Shown: positions 10,549 to 19,459, counted from the first letter of the stretch. The stretch is DNA of 64,000 bases from Oceanospirillaceae bacterium ASP10-02a (GCA_905182035.1 CAJIZL010000024.1:1-64000), one strand, 5' to 3'. The notes: a model not told the origin generated them from the sequence alone. Numbers and translations: made by a program.

Positions 10549-11442
10549 TTATTCTGCAGCCCTAAACACCTGATCGATTACCTTAACAAGCCCAGAGCGC
10601 CAGGGTCTCTGACGGATACCAAAAGTGGACAGGATTTTACTACAGTCCAGCACGCTGTAGGCGGGCCGAGGCGCGTTTGCCGGCCACTCAAGACTAGTCA
10701 CAGCATTAATGGTTTGAGCTTGGGTAACACCATGTTTTTTTGCTGCAGCAAGTATGGCTTCAGCAAAACCTTTCCAAGTAGTTACTTCAGCGCCACTGTA
10801 ATGATAGGCACCCCAAACATTAATATCACATTCTAACTGTTCAATTATTGCAATAAGTACGCGAGCCACATCGTTGGCATAAGTAGGGCATCCCTGTTGG
10901 TCCGAAACAGCTTTTACATAATGATGCTCTTGCAATTGCCGCAGGGTTCTTAATACAAAATTATTACCTTGGGCGCTGAATATCCAACCCACACGAACAA
11001 TAATGTGTTTGGGACAGTGTTGCTTGATCGCTTGCTCTGCAGCAAGCTTGGCCTCGCCGAAACAATTCACTGGGGCCGTATAAGCGTCTTCTTTGTAAGG
11101 CACTCGCTGCTCACCATCAAACACGTAATCAGTCGATAGGTGCAATAATGGCAGATCTAAGCCATGACAGGCCTGAGCTAACACTATGGCTACATCATGA
11201 TTGGCAACGTGGCTTTTGTGCGGATTGTCTTGAGCCACATCCACCACAGAATCACTTACCGTATTCACCACATAATCCGGCTCGTAACTTGAAATAGCCG
11301 CTTGAATAGGTTCCAGTTGCAAGCTAGTGAGTGTACTGTCGTCAAACCAAACCACAGACATTCCTGCGCCCAATGCCCTTGCGCAAAGGGCAGAACCGAC
11401 TTGGCTAGATGGGCCAGTGACCAGAAGTTTTATATTCCTCAT
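10549..11442 (-). CDS. RmlD-like NAD(P)-dependent sugar-nucleotide reductase
   Basis: A 297-residue extended SDR most like dTDP-4-dehydrorhamnose reductase. It has an N-terminal Rossmann fold (LLVTGPSSQVGSAL), the LSTDYVFDG block near residue 108, and the substrate block DQQGCPTYANDVA. The family's catalytic Tyr-x3-Lys appears as Phe-Gly-Glu-Ala-Lys (NCFGEAKLA), so the tyrosine is missing. No rmlABC or other LPS-sugar genes are near, so a role in rhamnose synthesis is doubtful. It starts 4 nt after the adenine deaminase gene and may be co-transcribed with it. Confidence 0.7.
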   Translation of the reverse strand: MRNIKLLVTGPSSQVGSALCARALGAGMSVVWFDDSTLTSLQLEPIQAAISSYEPDYVVNTVSDSVVDVAQDNPHKSHVANHDVAIVLAQACHGLDLPLLHLSTDYVFDGEQRVPYKEDAYTAPVNCFGEAKLAAEQAIKQHCPKHIIVRVGWIFSAQGNNFVLRTLRQLQEHHYVKAVSDQQGCPTYANDVARVLIAIIEQLECDINVWGAYHYSGAEVTTWKGFAEAILAAAKKHGVTQAQTINAVTSLEWPANAPRPAYSVLDCSKILSTFGIRQRPWRSGLVKVIDQVFRAAE

Positions 11443-11445
11443 GGT

Positions 11446-12450
11446 TTATTGGTTGTCCACATAAGCTTGCAGCTGTTGATGTAGTTCGTACTTGCGTCCC
11501 ACACTACAAAAACTCGCATCAATAGCATTGTATGTAAAGTTAGCTAATTCTTTATGACTTAAGGTGTGAGCGGAGGCTACAGCATTGAAATTGTCGTTCA
11601 TATAACCACCAAAATAAGCTGGATCATCAGCATTAATACCCACACTAACGCCTTGGCGCAGCAAATCAACGATATTGTGCTGATCCATAGAGTCAAAAAC
11701 TTTTAGCTTGGTATTCGATAACGGACAGATGGTTAAATGCACCTTTTGCTCAACTAGCCTAGCTACCAATTGAGGGTCGTCAACACAACGCACACCATGA
11801 TCAATACGGCTCACTTGGAGGATATCTAAAGCATCTATGATATTGCTTGATGGCCCTTCTTCTCCAGCATGGGCAACCGTAAGGTAACCTTGTTCACGGG
11901 CAGCAGCAAATACTCTGGCAAACTTTTCTGGCGGGTGGCCCACTTCTGAGGAGTCTAGACCTACAGCAACAATTTTTTCTTTCCACAACTGGGCTTGTTG
12001 AAGAGTATCAAAGGCACTTAGTTCATCTAAGTGCCGTAAAAAACACAGAATAAGCTGACTGCTAATACCCAATTCCGCCTCAGCCTTGGCCAACGCTTTA
12101 GTGAGGCCTTTCATAACTGTGTCAAAACCGATACCTCTAGCGGTATGGGTTTGTGGATCAAAAAACAACTCTGCATGAAGCACATTATCGGCTTTGCAAC
12201 GTAGCATATAGGCCCAGGTTAAATCATAAAAATCCCGTTCAGTAATGAGGACCTGTGCTCCCTGATAATAGATATCCAAAAACGACTGCAAGTTAGAAAA
12301 ATCATACGCTGCACGAACTTCATCCGGGTTAGCAAAGGGAATGTCTATATTATTCCGCTGCGCTAGCTCAAACATTAGTTCAGGTTCTAAGCTGCCTTCA
12401 ATGTGCAAGTGCAGTTCCACTTTTGGCAAGCCAGCAATAAATTGATACAA
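11446..12450 (-). CDS. adenine deaminase (adenosine-deaminase superfamily)
   Basis: Zn-dependent amidohydrolase, 334 residues. Metal-ligand and catalytic blocks: HLHIEGSLEPE near residue 14, HAGEEGPSSN (about 190), SRIDHGVR, and NADDPAYFGGY near residue 280. HIEGSLEPE and DDPAYFGGY are typical of the bacterial/fungal adenine deaminase subgroup rather than true adenosine deaminases, so adenine to hypoxanthine is the preferred reaction; many databases call such proteins add. The start is TTG (MYQFIAGLPK), the position used by the family, with only a weak GGA upstream. Confidence 0.85.
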   Translation of the reverse strand: MYQFIAGLPKVELHLHIEGSLEPELMFELAQRNNIDIPFANPDEVRAAYDFSNLQSFLDIYYQGAQVLITERDFYDLTWAYMLRCKADNVLHAELFFDPQTHTARGIGFDTVMKGLTKALAKAEAELGISSQLILCFLRHLDELSAFDTLQQAQLWKEKIVAVGLDSSEVGHPPEKFARVFAAAREQGYLTVAHAGEEGPSSNIIDALDILQVSRIDHGVRCVDDPQLVARLVEQKVHLTICPLSNTKLKVFDSMDQHNIVDLLRQGVSVGINADDPAYFGGYMNDNFNAVASAHTLSHKELANFTYNAIDASFCSVGRKYELHQQLQAYVDNQ

Positions 12451-12620
12451 AATAGGATTCCAATTAGACTGATATAATATAAGCGCAATTCTATCATTAA
12501 TTACTCACTTCAAGCAGCTTCAGTAACTATATGCTTGCTTTTCAGCTGCCCATAGATTGCTTAAACTGGCGGCAGTAAATAAGCTCCCAAAATCACAATA
12601 ATAGGCACGAGAAGCAACCC

Positions 12621-12758
12621 ATGAGCTCGACTAAATCACCGCCAAGCAGCTACCCCAAGAACGGTGGCTGGAAGAGAATGTATACCGCTGCTGTATGTGT
12701 ATCAGTTCTGTTCTTTATTTATGTTTGGGGTGAATTTATTTATCGTGGTTTTGGTTAA
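12621..12758 (+). CDS. 45-residue single-span membrane peptide, hypothetical
   Basis: An ATG with GAGAAG 6 nt upstream opens a 45-codon frame, MSSTKSPPSSYPKNGGWKRM followed by one hydrophobic helix (YTAAVCVSVLFFIYVWGEFIY) and a short tail RGFG. The layout, a polar basic N-terminus, one span and an aromatic end, is typical of small inner-membrane proteins. It lies alone on the plus strand in the 373-bp gap between two minus-strand genes. I do not recognise the family. A TATAAT at 12473-12478 may be its -10, but no good -35 is seen. The rest of the gap (12451-12620, 12759-12823) shows only a weak hairpin. Confidence 0.5.
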   Translation: MSSTKSPPSSYPKNGGWKRMYTAAVCVSVLFFIYVWGEFIYRGFG

Positions 12759-12774
12759 TCGTTTATAGCTGTGT

Positions 12775-12803
12775 AAAAAAACTGTTTATATGCCGGCTTT
12801 TTT
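12775..12803. terminator. weak bidirectional terminator candidate
   Basis: Six A and six T flank a short CTG/CGG-type stem with one mismatch and a 9-nt loop. Both strands then read into a T-run. It lies between the convergent small-peptide gene and the acyl-CoA dehydrogenase gene. The GC part of the stem is short, so confidence is low. Confidence 0.35.
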
Positions 12804-12823
12804 GTTGCTTGTAGCAGATAACA

Positions 12824-14623
12824 CTAGAACCTAAAGTGTTCTTCATCTAAACCTTGCAAAGTGTCCGCACCTGCTAGCATGGTTGTCGCATGAGCTTGAA
12901 TACGAGGCAATAAACGCACAAAGAAGAAGCGTGCGGTAAATAGTTTGGCGTTGTAGAAATCTGCTTCAGAAGTGTCTCCAACCAAAGCATCTTGCGCTAC
13001 CTTTGCTGCTCTGGCAAAAAAGTATGCTTGAGTGACATAACCTGAGTACATTAAGTAATCTACCGAGGCTGCGCCTACTTCATTACGATCTTTTACGGCT
13101 GCCATACCAACTTTCACAGTGAGTTCGCCCCATTCTTTGTTAGCTGCGATAAGTGGTTTGATAAATTCAGCCATAGCTTCATTTTCAGCTTCTGCCTTAC
13201 AGAACTGATGAATTTTCTTGGTAAAGGCTTTGAGGCTTTCACCTTGGGTCATCAGCACTTTGCGTCCTAGTAGGTCTAGGGCTTGAATGCCCGTGGTGCC
13301 TTCGTAGATGGTAGAAATTCGTGCATCACGAACAATTTGTTCCATGCCGTGCTCGCGGATATAACCATGGCCACCAAAACACTGCATCCCTAAGTTGGCA
13401 GACTCTAAACCGGTTTCGGTCATAAAAGCCTTGGCGATAGGAGTTAGCAATGACAGTAGTATCTCGGCTTCTTTCGCCCCATCACTGTTGGCATTGCGCT
13501 TAATTGTGTCATTTAACTGTGACAGGTAATAAACCAACATACGTCCGCCTTCCGCAAAAGATTTGGCTGTTAACAGCATTCTACGTACATCTGGATGCAC
13601 AATGATTGGGTCTGCAGGCTTTTCTGGCGCTATTGGTCCAGTAAGGGAACGCATTTGTAAGCGCTCTTTGGTGTATTCTAAAGCGCCTTGAAACGCACCT
13701 TCAGCTGAACATAACCCTTGTGCCGCGGTACCTATTCGGGCGGTATTCATAAAGGTGAACATGCAATTTAAACCTTTGTTAGCTGGGCCAATAAGGTAGC
13801 CTGTAGCGCCATCAAAGTTCATCACACAGGTGGCATTCCCATGGATGCCCATTTTATGTTCTAAAGAGCCACACTTAACTTGGTTGCGGTCACCAAGGCT
13901 GCCATCTTTATTAACGTCGAATTTAGGTACGATAAACAATGAAATACCCTTGGTGCCTTGAGGTGCATCTGGTAGACGGGCGAGTACAATATGCACAATG
14001 TTATCCACCATGTCGTGTTCACCAGCAGATATAAAGATTTTGGTGCCGGTAATGGCGTAGCTGCCATCTGCTTGAGATTCTGCTTTCGTGCGTAACAAGC
14101 CTAAGTCTGTTCCACAATGTGATTCAGTCAAACACATAGTACCGGTCCAGCGGCCTTCAACCAATGGCAATAAATATTGCCGCTTCTGCTCTTCGGTACC
14201 ATGGGCCTCTATGGTGTTCATAGCGCCGTGGCTTAGCCCAGGATACATGCTCCAAGACCAGTTAGCCGTGCCACTTAGTTCATTAATCATAGTGCCTAAA
14301 GATTCTGGCAAGCCTTGGCCACCTAAATCTGTGCTGTGGGAAATTGAAGGCCAACCACCCTCTACAAATTGAGCATAAGCTTCTTTAAATCCGGAAGGCG
14401 TAGTTACCTCACCATCATTCCAGCTGCACCCTTGTTCATCACCAGCGGCATTGATTGGCGCGAGTACATTTTCAGAAAACTTAGCAGCCTCTTCAAGAAT
14501 TGCATCAATCATTTCTGCATCAATGTCTTCTCCACCGGGCAAGGTTTGATAGTGATCAGCCATAGCTAAAACTTCGTGCATTACGAATTGAATGTCACGA
14601 CGCGGGGCTCGGTAATTAGGCAT
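12824..14623 (-). CDS. acyl-CoA dehydrogenase, long (FadE/DmdC-like) type
   Basis: FAD enzyme for the first beta-oxidation step. At 599 residues it belongs to the long subgroup that carries an extra C-terminal acyl-CoA-dehydrogenase-associated domain, as do Pseudomonas fatty-acyl-CoA dehydrogenases and the methylmercaptopropionyl-CoA dehydrogenase DmdC. Visible: N-terminal YRAPRRDIQFVMHEVL, FAD/substrate block MCLTESHCGTDLG, and IYEGTTGIQALDL with the likely catalytic Glu near residue 440. GGAG precedes ATG 14623. A large palindrome matching the PsrA motif overlaps its promoter, which supports a fatty-acid substrate. DmdC versus fatty-acyl specificity cannot be decided here. Confidence 0.88.
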   Translation of the reverse strand: MPNYRAPRRDIQFVMHEVLAMADHYQTLPGGEDIDAEMIDAILEEAAKFSENVLAPINAAGDEQGCSWNDGEVTTPSGFKEAYAQFVEGGWPSISHSTDLGGQGLPESLGTMINELSGTANWSWSMYPGLSHGAMNTIEAHGTEEQKRQYLLPLVEGRWTGTMCLTESHCGTDLGLLRTKAESQADGSYAITGTKIFISAGEHDMVDNIVHIVLARLPDAPQGTKGISLFIVPKFDVNKDGSLGDRNQVKCGSLEHKMGIHGNATCVMNFDGATGYLIGPANKGLNCMFTFMNTARIGTAAQGLCSAEGAFQGALEYTKERLQMRSLTGPIAPEKPADPIIVHPDVRRMLLTAKSFAEGGRMLVYYLSQLNDTIKRNANSDGAKEAEILLSLLTPIAKAFMTETGLESANLGMQCFGGHGYIREHGMEQIVRDARISTIYEGTTGIQALDLLGRKVLMTQGESLKAFTKKIHQFCKAEAENEAMAEFIKPLIAANKEWGELTVKVGMAAVKDRNEVGAASVDYLMYSGYVTQAYFFARAAKVAQDALVGDTSEADFYNAKLFTARFFFVRLLPRIQAHATTMLAGADTLQGLDEEHFRF

Positions 14624-14650
14624 GATGACTCCATTGTTTTATAGCTTGAT

Positions 14651-14682
14651 AGTATTTTTCAAACAACTGTTTGAAAAATACT
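14651..14682. promoter_or_regulatory. PsrA-like operator palindrome
   Basis: A perfect inverted repeat with 15-nt arms and a 2-nt centre. Its core CAAAC-N4-GTTTG (14660-14673) fits the known PsrA box (G/C-AAAC-N2-4-GTTT-G/C), the TetR-type fatty-acid-responsive repressor of Pseudomonas. It covers the predicted -10 and start of the acyl-CoA dehydrogenase promoter, the expected place for repression. Confidence 0.7.
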
Positions 14683-14704
14683 CTGTTTAATAGCCTCACG
14701 TCAA
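14675..14704 (-). promoter_or_regulatory. promoter of the acyl-CoA dehydrogenase gene
   Basis: On the minus strand a -35 TTGACG (14704-14699) and TATTTT (14680-14675) are 18 bp apart. The -10 lies in the right arm of the palindrome. Confidence 0.55.
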
Positions 14705-14737
14705 TTCCGAGACTTTATAGTCATTAAAATTAGGCAA

Positions 14738-14770
14738 ATAAAAAAGACTGCCAGCATGCTATCTGGTCAG
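14738..14770 (-). terminator. terminator of the bio operon
   Basis: On the minus strand CTG-A-CCAG (14770-14763) pairs with CTGG-CAG (14754-14748), with one bulged A and an 8-nt loop, followed by TCTTTTTTATT. It is 12 nt after the bioD stop and separates the bio operon from the next promoter. Confidence 0.7.
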
Positions 14771-14782
14771 CGTATTAAGGTG

Positions 14783-15490
14783 TTATTTAAGCAGAGTTTC
14801 AAGGTCTAAATAAGCTTGACAAGCTTCAACCCGTTGAGAGGCTACATTAATCTCAGAAAAATTAGGCACCAAACCTAACATAGGAGCCTGAATGCGATGC
14901 TGCAAGGTGGTAACATTAGCGTCCAGTTCGTCCATCTGAGGATCGATACAGTTGGCTACCCAACCAGCAAGTTCTAATCCGTCTCTAGTAATTGCCTCTA
15001 CTGTTAGTAACGTATGGTTAATACAGCCCAAACGCATGCCTACAACTAAGACCACTGGTATAGAGAGGGCTATAGCAAGATCCGCCAAGGTTTCACGTTC
15101 ATTCACTGGCACCCGCCACCCACCAGCGCCTTCCACAAGAGTGAGATTTGCGCCTTGCATTAACACGCCACTGGTGAAGCCTGCCAGACGACCTACCTGC
15201 ATACGCTGGCCCTGTTGTTGAGCAGCAATATGGGGCGCGATAGGTGCCATGAAAGCCACAGGATTCACCTGCTCGTAATACAAAGGTAAGGTGCACTGAG
15301 CCAACAATTGCTCAGCGTCATCATTTCTTAAACCATCTTTGGTATCGATACACCCAGCTGCCACTGGTTTAACAGCTGCCGTAGTCAGACCCTGACCGCG
15401 GGCTTTTGCTAACAAAGCACAAGCCACCATAGTTTTTCCAGCATCAGTGTCTGTACCCGCTATAAAGTAACGCTTTTTCATCTGCCTCAT
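14783..15490 (-). CDS. bioD: dethiobiotin synthetase
   Basis: ATP-dependent ring closure of 7,8-diaminopelargonate to dethiobiotin. The 235-residue P-loop protein has FIAGTDTDAGKTMVA near residue 8, and VEGAGGWRVPVN, where BioD carries its substrate-binding glycines. I chose ATG 15490, which overlaps the bioC stop by 4 nt (ATGA); ATG three codons later is also possible. It is the last gene of bioBFHCD. bioA, which makes its substrate, is not in the window. Confidence 0.96.
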   Translation of the reverse strand: MRQMKKRYFIAGTDTDAGKTMVACALLAKARGQGLTTAAVKPVAAGCIDTKDGLRNDDAEQLLAQCTLPLYYEQVNPVAFMAPIAPHIAAQQQGQRMQVGRLAGFTSGVLMQGANLTLVEGAGGWRVPVNERETLADLAIALSIPVVLVVGMRLGCINHTLLTVEAITRDGLELAGWVANCIDPQMDELDANVTTLQHRIQAPMLGLVPNFSEINVASQRVEACQAYLDLETLLK

Positions 15491-16302
15491 GTACCCAGCT
15501 TGGTTTTAGCCTTTATATAGTAAACTTCGTAAGTGACAGGCAACTGGCCCTCATCATCACGCAAGGATTCGTAGGCTTGCACCATCTTACGCAAACGCCC
15601 GACACCCATAAGCCCTTGAGCCGCCTTGGGGTTGTGATTGCTGGCGCCGAGTTGTTTTAAATCCTTTGTGAGCTGCTGTACGGAAAGATATTTAAGTTCA
15701 ATCATCTCACACTCAATGTCCACTTCTGCAAAGTGGTTTTCGAGCGTATCGCGAAGAGTATCTAACGCCACAAAGTCATTAACGTGTTGATAGTCATCTA
15801 CTTGGGCCCACGCCCATTTAAGTTGATGTAAGGTTTGGGGGCCAAGGGTAGCACAATGAAAAAAACCATCTTGAGTAAGACAGTTAGCCACGCCAGAAAA
15901 CACTGCATTAAGATCTTTACACCACTGGATGGCTAAGGAAGAGATCACGAAATTATAGGCCTTAGCACTATCTAACAGAGCATGTGGTAATTGTTGTGCA
16001 TCACCTAACTGCCAGTTTAGCTTGCTGCTATGGTGTCGGGATTGGGCATAGGCAAGCATGCCTTCAGCAATATCTAACCCAGTCACTTTAGTGACTGCTG
16101 CAATATCTGCTAACTGGGCACTAACGTAGCCCGTGCCGCTACCAATATCTAACACTGTGCCAAAGTGAAGGCCGGCGCCTTTGTTTAATAGCTGATCGGC
16201 TGCAAGTCGTTGTAAGCCTGCAACCTGATCATAGGTTTTTGCTGCTTGGTTAAAGGCTTGAGCCACTTGCTGCACATCGGGTAAAAACTTCGAGTTAGGC
16301 AT
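15487..16302 (-). CDS. bioC: malonyl-ACP O-methyltransferase
   Basis: SAM-dependent enzyme that methylates malonyl-ACP so that fatty-acid synthase can build the pimeloyl chain. About 271 residues. It has the SAM motif VLDIGSGTGYVSAQLA near residue 50 and the BioC-typical start AFNQAAKTYDQVAGLQR. ATG 16302 overlaps the bioH stop by 1 nt (TGATG); a GTG one codon earlier is equally in frame. It works with BioH and the FabA/FabB-type fatty acid enzymes. Confidence 0.94.
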   Translation of the reverse strand: MPNSKFLPDVQQVAQAFNQAAKTYDQVAGLQRLAADQLLNKGAGLHFGTVLDIGSGTGYVSAQLADIAAVTKVTGLDIAEGMLAYAQSRHHSSKLNWQLGDAQQLPHALLDSAKAYNFVISSLAIQWCKDLNAVFSGVANCLTQDGFFHCATLGPQTLHQLKWAWAQVDDYQHVNDFVALDTLRDTLENHFAEVDIECEMIELKYLSVQQLTKDLKQLGASNHNPKAAQGLMGVGRLRKMVQAYESLRDDEGQLPVTYEVYYIKAKTKLGT

Positions 16303-17087
16303 CACTTGACCACCCCAACATGAAAAAAACGGGCCATCGTGCTGTCGATACCGTCCTCTCCAAGAAAGTAGCCATGGCCACCTGCTACATAATTAACCTG
16401 GACATTGTTGGGTAATTCTAATTGATTAACCCATGCACATGGGACCAATTCGTCATCCTCAGCCAGTTGAAGACAACAAGGTTGAGAAATTTGGCAAAAA
16501 TGTGCCCGCTCGTCCAGTTCTTGCAATAACGTAAGGCCAAAGGCTTTTTTAGCTTGCACAGGCATTAGTCGGATCATTTGGGCCGCCAGCACCTTGGGGT
16601 TGGATGAACCCTGTGCCTGTAGGCTGGCAAATCGAAGCAAGGTTTTATTTGCCAGTGTCTGATAGCCTTTTTTAAACTGCATCAACAGATCCCTTGACAT
16701 TGCTGCTGGCCAATCATCACAAATGATAAATTTAGGATTAACAGCCATTAACATTATGCGCTGTACACGACTATCATTATGGGCCATTCGAATGGCTATT
16801 TGCGCGCCTAAGGACCAACCCATTAAGTTATACTGGCTGGGTAAAAGTCGTTTGGTAGCGGCTATCCACTCATCAAGTTGTTCTATACTGTTACGTTCAT
16901 CTGCCACATAGGTGTCTTGCCCATGTCCGGGCAAATCTAATAGAATTAAATCATAGTTAGACCTCAGCCGTTGCAGCATCTCTTTAGGCCAACAGGTGTT
17001 GTCATAACCCCAGCCATGAAGCAATACCAGGGTTGGTTTGTGTGTGTTCAATTTAACGTCTAAAGGATAAATAATTGCATGCGCCAT
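16302..17087 (-). CDS. bioH: pimeloyl-ACP methyl ester esterase
   Basis: Alpha/beta hydrolase that removes the methyl group added by BioC once the pimeloyl chain is complete. The 261-residue product has LLHGWGYDNTCW (oxyanion region), nucleophile Ser in MGWSLGAQ near residue 89, the acid in LAEDDELVP, and catalytic His in GGHGYFLG. It begins directly after the bioF stop (TAAATG). Confidence 0.93.
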   Translation of the reverse strand: MAHAIIYPLDVKLNTHKPTLVLLHGWGYDNTCWPKEMLQRLRSNYDLILLDLPGHGQDTYVADERNSIEQLDEWIAATKRLLPSQYNLMGWSLGAQIAIRMAHNDSRVQRIMLMAVNPKFIICDDWPAAMSRDLLMQFKKGYQTLANKTLLRFASLQAQGSSNPKVLAAQMIRLMPVQAKKAFGLTLLQELDERAHFCQISQPCCLQLAEDDELVPCAWVNQLELPNNVQVNYVAGGHGYFLGEDGIDSTMARFFHVGVVK

Positions 17088-18278
17088 TTAGTCATCCACC
17101 GAAGCTAACAAGCCTTGCTGTTGCACCTGAGCTAATGCCTGTAATAGCTGCTGCAGATGACTTTCCGTATGAGCAGCAGACAAGGTAATTCTTAATCGAG
17201 CAGTATTTTTAGGGACCGTTGGGGGGCGAATAGCTGTGACCAACAAGCCCATTTCTTTAAGTGCGTGACTCAACTGCAGCGCCACAGCAGATGAACCCAC
17301 CATAAGTGGCTGAATTGCAGTATCACTCGGCATCAATGGTAACGCTAAGTCTTTTGCCTGCTTTTTAAATACATCAATCAAGTGATCAAGGTGTTGTTGC
17401 CGCCAAGCCTCATCCATTAACAACTTTACAGCGGCAAGACTTGCTGCAGCTATGGCGGGAGGCACGGCAGTGGTGTAAATATAATTGCGGGAGAATTGAA
17501 TTAGACTTTCGATCAATTCGTCACTACCTGCTACAAAAGCGCCATAGCTACCTAGAGCCTTACCTAGGGTTGCCATATAAATCGGGCACTCAAAAGTGGT
17601 TAAGCCTTGTGCTAGTGCGCTACCACCACCGTTAGGACCAAGCACACCAAAACCATGGGCATCGTCGATCATCAACCATGCTTGTTGTTCATTACAAAGC
17701 TTGCTGAGGGATTTTAGCGGTGCACTATCACCATCCATACTAAATACGGCATCCGTGGCAACCAAATGCCGCCGAGCTTGAGTCTTGCTTAATTGACGCT
17801 GTAAGTCGAGCGTATCCTTGTGGCGATAACGCTGGAACTTGGCTGCGCTCAACAGCCCACCATCCAGTAGTGAAGCATGATTCAGGCGATCTTGATAGAC
17901 CGCGTCTTGGCGGTCTAATAGGCTATTCATCACCCCAATATTGGCCATATACCCACTTGAGAACAATAACGCTCTTGGGCGCTGGGTAACTTTGGCTAAG
18001 GTTTCTTCTAGCTCATGATGAAGGTCTGTATGCCCCACCACCAGATGTGAGGCTCCACTACCTAACCCATAGTCTGCACATGCTTTCTGTGCCGCACTAA
18101 TCAGTTGAGGGTGATTTGCTAAGCCTAAATAATCATTACTACAAAAAGCCAACAACACTTGACCATTTACCTTGAGCTCTGGGGTTTGTGGCCCTGTATG
18201 TGAATTTCGGCTGCGGTAAAGGTGATCGAGACGGCACTGATTGAGTTCAGCGCCTAGTGTGTGTTCTAAACTGTGCAT
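17088..18278 (-). CDS. bioF: 8-amino-7-oxononanoate synthase
   Basis: PLP enzyme that joins pimeloyl-ACP and L-alanine. The 396-residue fold-type-I transferase shows CSNDYLGLANHP near residue 45, GSGASHLVVGHTDLHHELE, DDAHGFGVLG, and the PLP lysine in MATLGKALGSYGA near residue 240. ATG overlaps the bioB stop by 1 nt (TAATG). Confidence 0.97.
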   Translation of the reverse strand: MHSLEHTLGAELNQCRLDHLYRSRNSHTGPQTPELKVNGQVLLAFCSNDYLGLANHPQLISAAQKACADYGLGSGASHLVVGHTDLHHELEETLAKVTQRPRALLFSSGYMANIGVMNSLLDRQDAVYQDRLNHASLLDGGLLSAAKFQRYRHKDTLDLQRQLSKTQARRHLVATDAVFSMDGDSAPLKSLSKLCNEQQAWLMIDDAHGFGVLGPNGGGSALAQGLTTFECPIYMATLGKALGSYGAFVAGSDELIESLIQFSRNYIYTTAVPPAIAAASLAAVKLLMDEAWRQQHLDHLIDVFKKQAKDLALPLMPSDTAIQPLMVGSSAVALQLSHALKEMGLLVTAIRPPTVPKNTARLRITLSAAHTESHLQQLLQALAQVQQQGLLASVDD

Positions 18279-19381
18279 TAGAGACTAGCATCAACAAACA
18301 TTTGCTCCGACTTTGCGTTCTCAATAGCCTGCTCAATTGCACCTCGATGGGCTTCGTCGGAAACATCTTGGCGCTTTTCTGGGCGAATACCTAACTTCAC
18401 AAATAGCGCTCTATCTTTTTCTGCAGCTGGGTTTTCGGTAGTGAGCAAGCGCTCTCCATAGAAAATTGAATTGGCTCCGGCAAAGAAACACATGGCTTGC
18501 ATTTGCTCGTTCATTTGTTCCCGGCCAGCAGACAATCGCACGTGGGATTGGGGCATTAATATACGGGCTACTGCTATGGTGCGGATAAAATCAAAGGGCT
18601 CAAGGTCTTCGACTTGATCGAGGGGAGTGCCCTCAACTTTGACCAGCATATTGATAGGCACACTTTCTGGGTGCTGGGGCATGTTGACTAATTGCTGTAA
18701 CAGACCCACACGGTCACGCAGGTTTTCTCCCATACCCACGATGCCACCGGCACAGACTTTCATTCCTACATCACGCACATTGGTTAAAGTATCTAGGCGA
18801 TCTTGGTAGGTTCTAGTTGTGATAATTGATCCATAAAATTCTGGCGACGTATCAAGGTTATGGTTGTAGTAATCCAAACCTGCTTCAGCCAATTTCTGCG
18901 CTTGATCCGGTGCCAACATGCCTAAGGTCATACAGGTTTCAAGACCCATAGCCTTCACTTCCTTAACCATCTCCAAAACGTAAGGCATGTCTTTAGCACG
19001 AGGGTTTTTCCACGCTGCACCCATGCAAAAACGGCTGGCCCCTGCTGCTTTTGCCGCCACAGCCTCTTCGATGACTTCTTTCACCTTCATTAATCGTTCA
19101 ACTTCTAAACCCGTATCGTTGTGGACACTTTGCGGACAATACTTACAGTCTTCAGGACAGGCACCAGTCTTTATCGAAAGCAGAGTACTCACCTGTACTT
19201 CATTAGGATCAAAGTGGTCACGGTGAATAGCTTGTGCCTTAAATAGAAGGTCGTTCAGCGGTAGGGCGAATAACTGAGTAATTTCATCTACACCCCAATT
19301 ATGTCGCTGGCCATTATCGAAATGTGGACTAAACTTAGTCTCTGTGTTGATAGAAGACGTTACAGCAGTGGTTGATGTCAT
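18278..19381 (-). CDS. bioB: biotin synthase
   Basis: Radical-SAM enzyme that inserts sulfur into dethiobiotin. With ATG 19381 it has 367 residues, with the 4Fe-4S motif C75-x3-C79-x2-C82 ([13 protein letters not shown]) and the second-cluster region near the C-terminus ([11 protein letters not shown]). A GTG nine codons upstream is in frame but would lie in the predicted -10 box, so ATG 19381 is preferred. It is the first gene of bioBFHCD, transcribed away from comF. Confidence 0.98.
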   Translation of the reverse strand: MTSTTAVTSSINTETKFSPHFDNGQRHNWGVDEITQLFALPLNDLLFKAQAIHRDHFDPNEVQVSTLLSIKTGACPEDCKYCPQSVHNDTGLEVERLMKVKEVIEEAVAAKAAGASRFCMGAAWKNPRAKDMPYVLEMVKEVKAMGLETCMTLGMLAPDQAQKLAEAGLDYYNHNLDTSPEFYGSIITTRTYQDRLDTLTNVRDVGMKVCAGGIVGMGENLRDRVGLLQQLVNMPQHPESVPINMLVKVEGTPLDQVEDLEPFDFIRTIAVARILMPQSHVRLSAGREQMNEQMQAMCFFAGANSIFYGERLLTTENPAAEKDRALFVKLGIRPEKRQDVSDEAHRGAIEQAIENAKSEQMFVDASL

Positions 19382-19408
19382 GGAATATCCAGCTTTAAAG
19401 TTCAGCAC

Positions 19409-19436
19409 ATATTAAAAGGTCAACATTTTTAGTCAA
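19409..19436 (-). promoter_or_regulatory. promoter of the bio operon
   Basis: On the minus strand a -35 TTGACT (19436-19431) and a -10 TAATAT (19414-19409) are 16 bp apart. The predicted leader is about 20 nt. A second GTTGAC copy lies inside the spacer, making a direct repeat with a 12-bp period. A clear BirA or BioQ palindrome was not found. Confidence 0.65.
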
Positions 19437-19459
19437 CCAATTCACTCAATGAGGTTTAC

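Noticed and set aside
13861-14067. Extra minus-strand frame inside the acyl-CoA dehydrogenase gene
   Set aside because: It lies in another frame wholly within a well-supported gene.
19409-19459. BirA-type operator at bioB-comF
   Set aside because: The GTTGAC repeats are direct, not inverted, and pairing of the GGTCAAC/GTCAACC arms fails at the middle positions.
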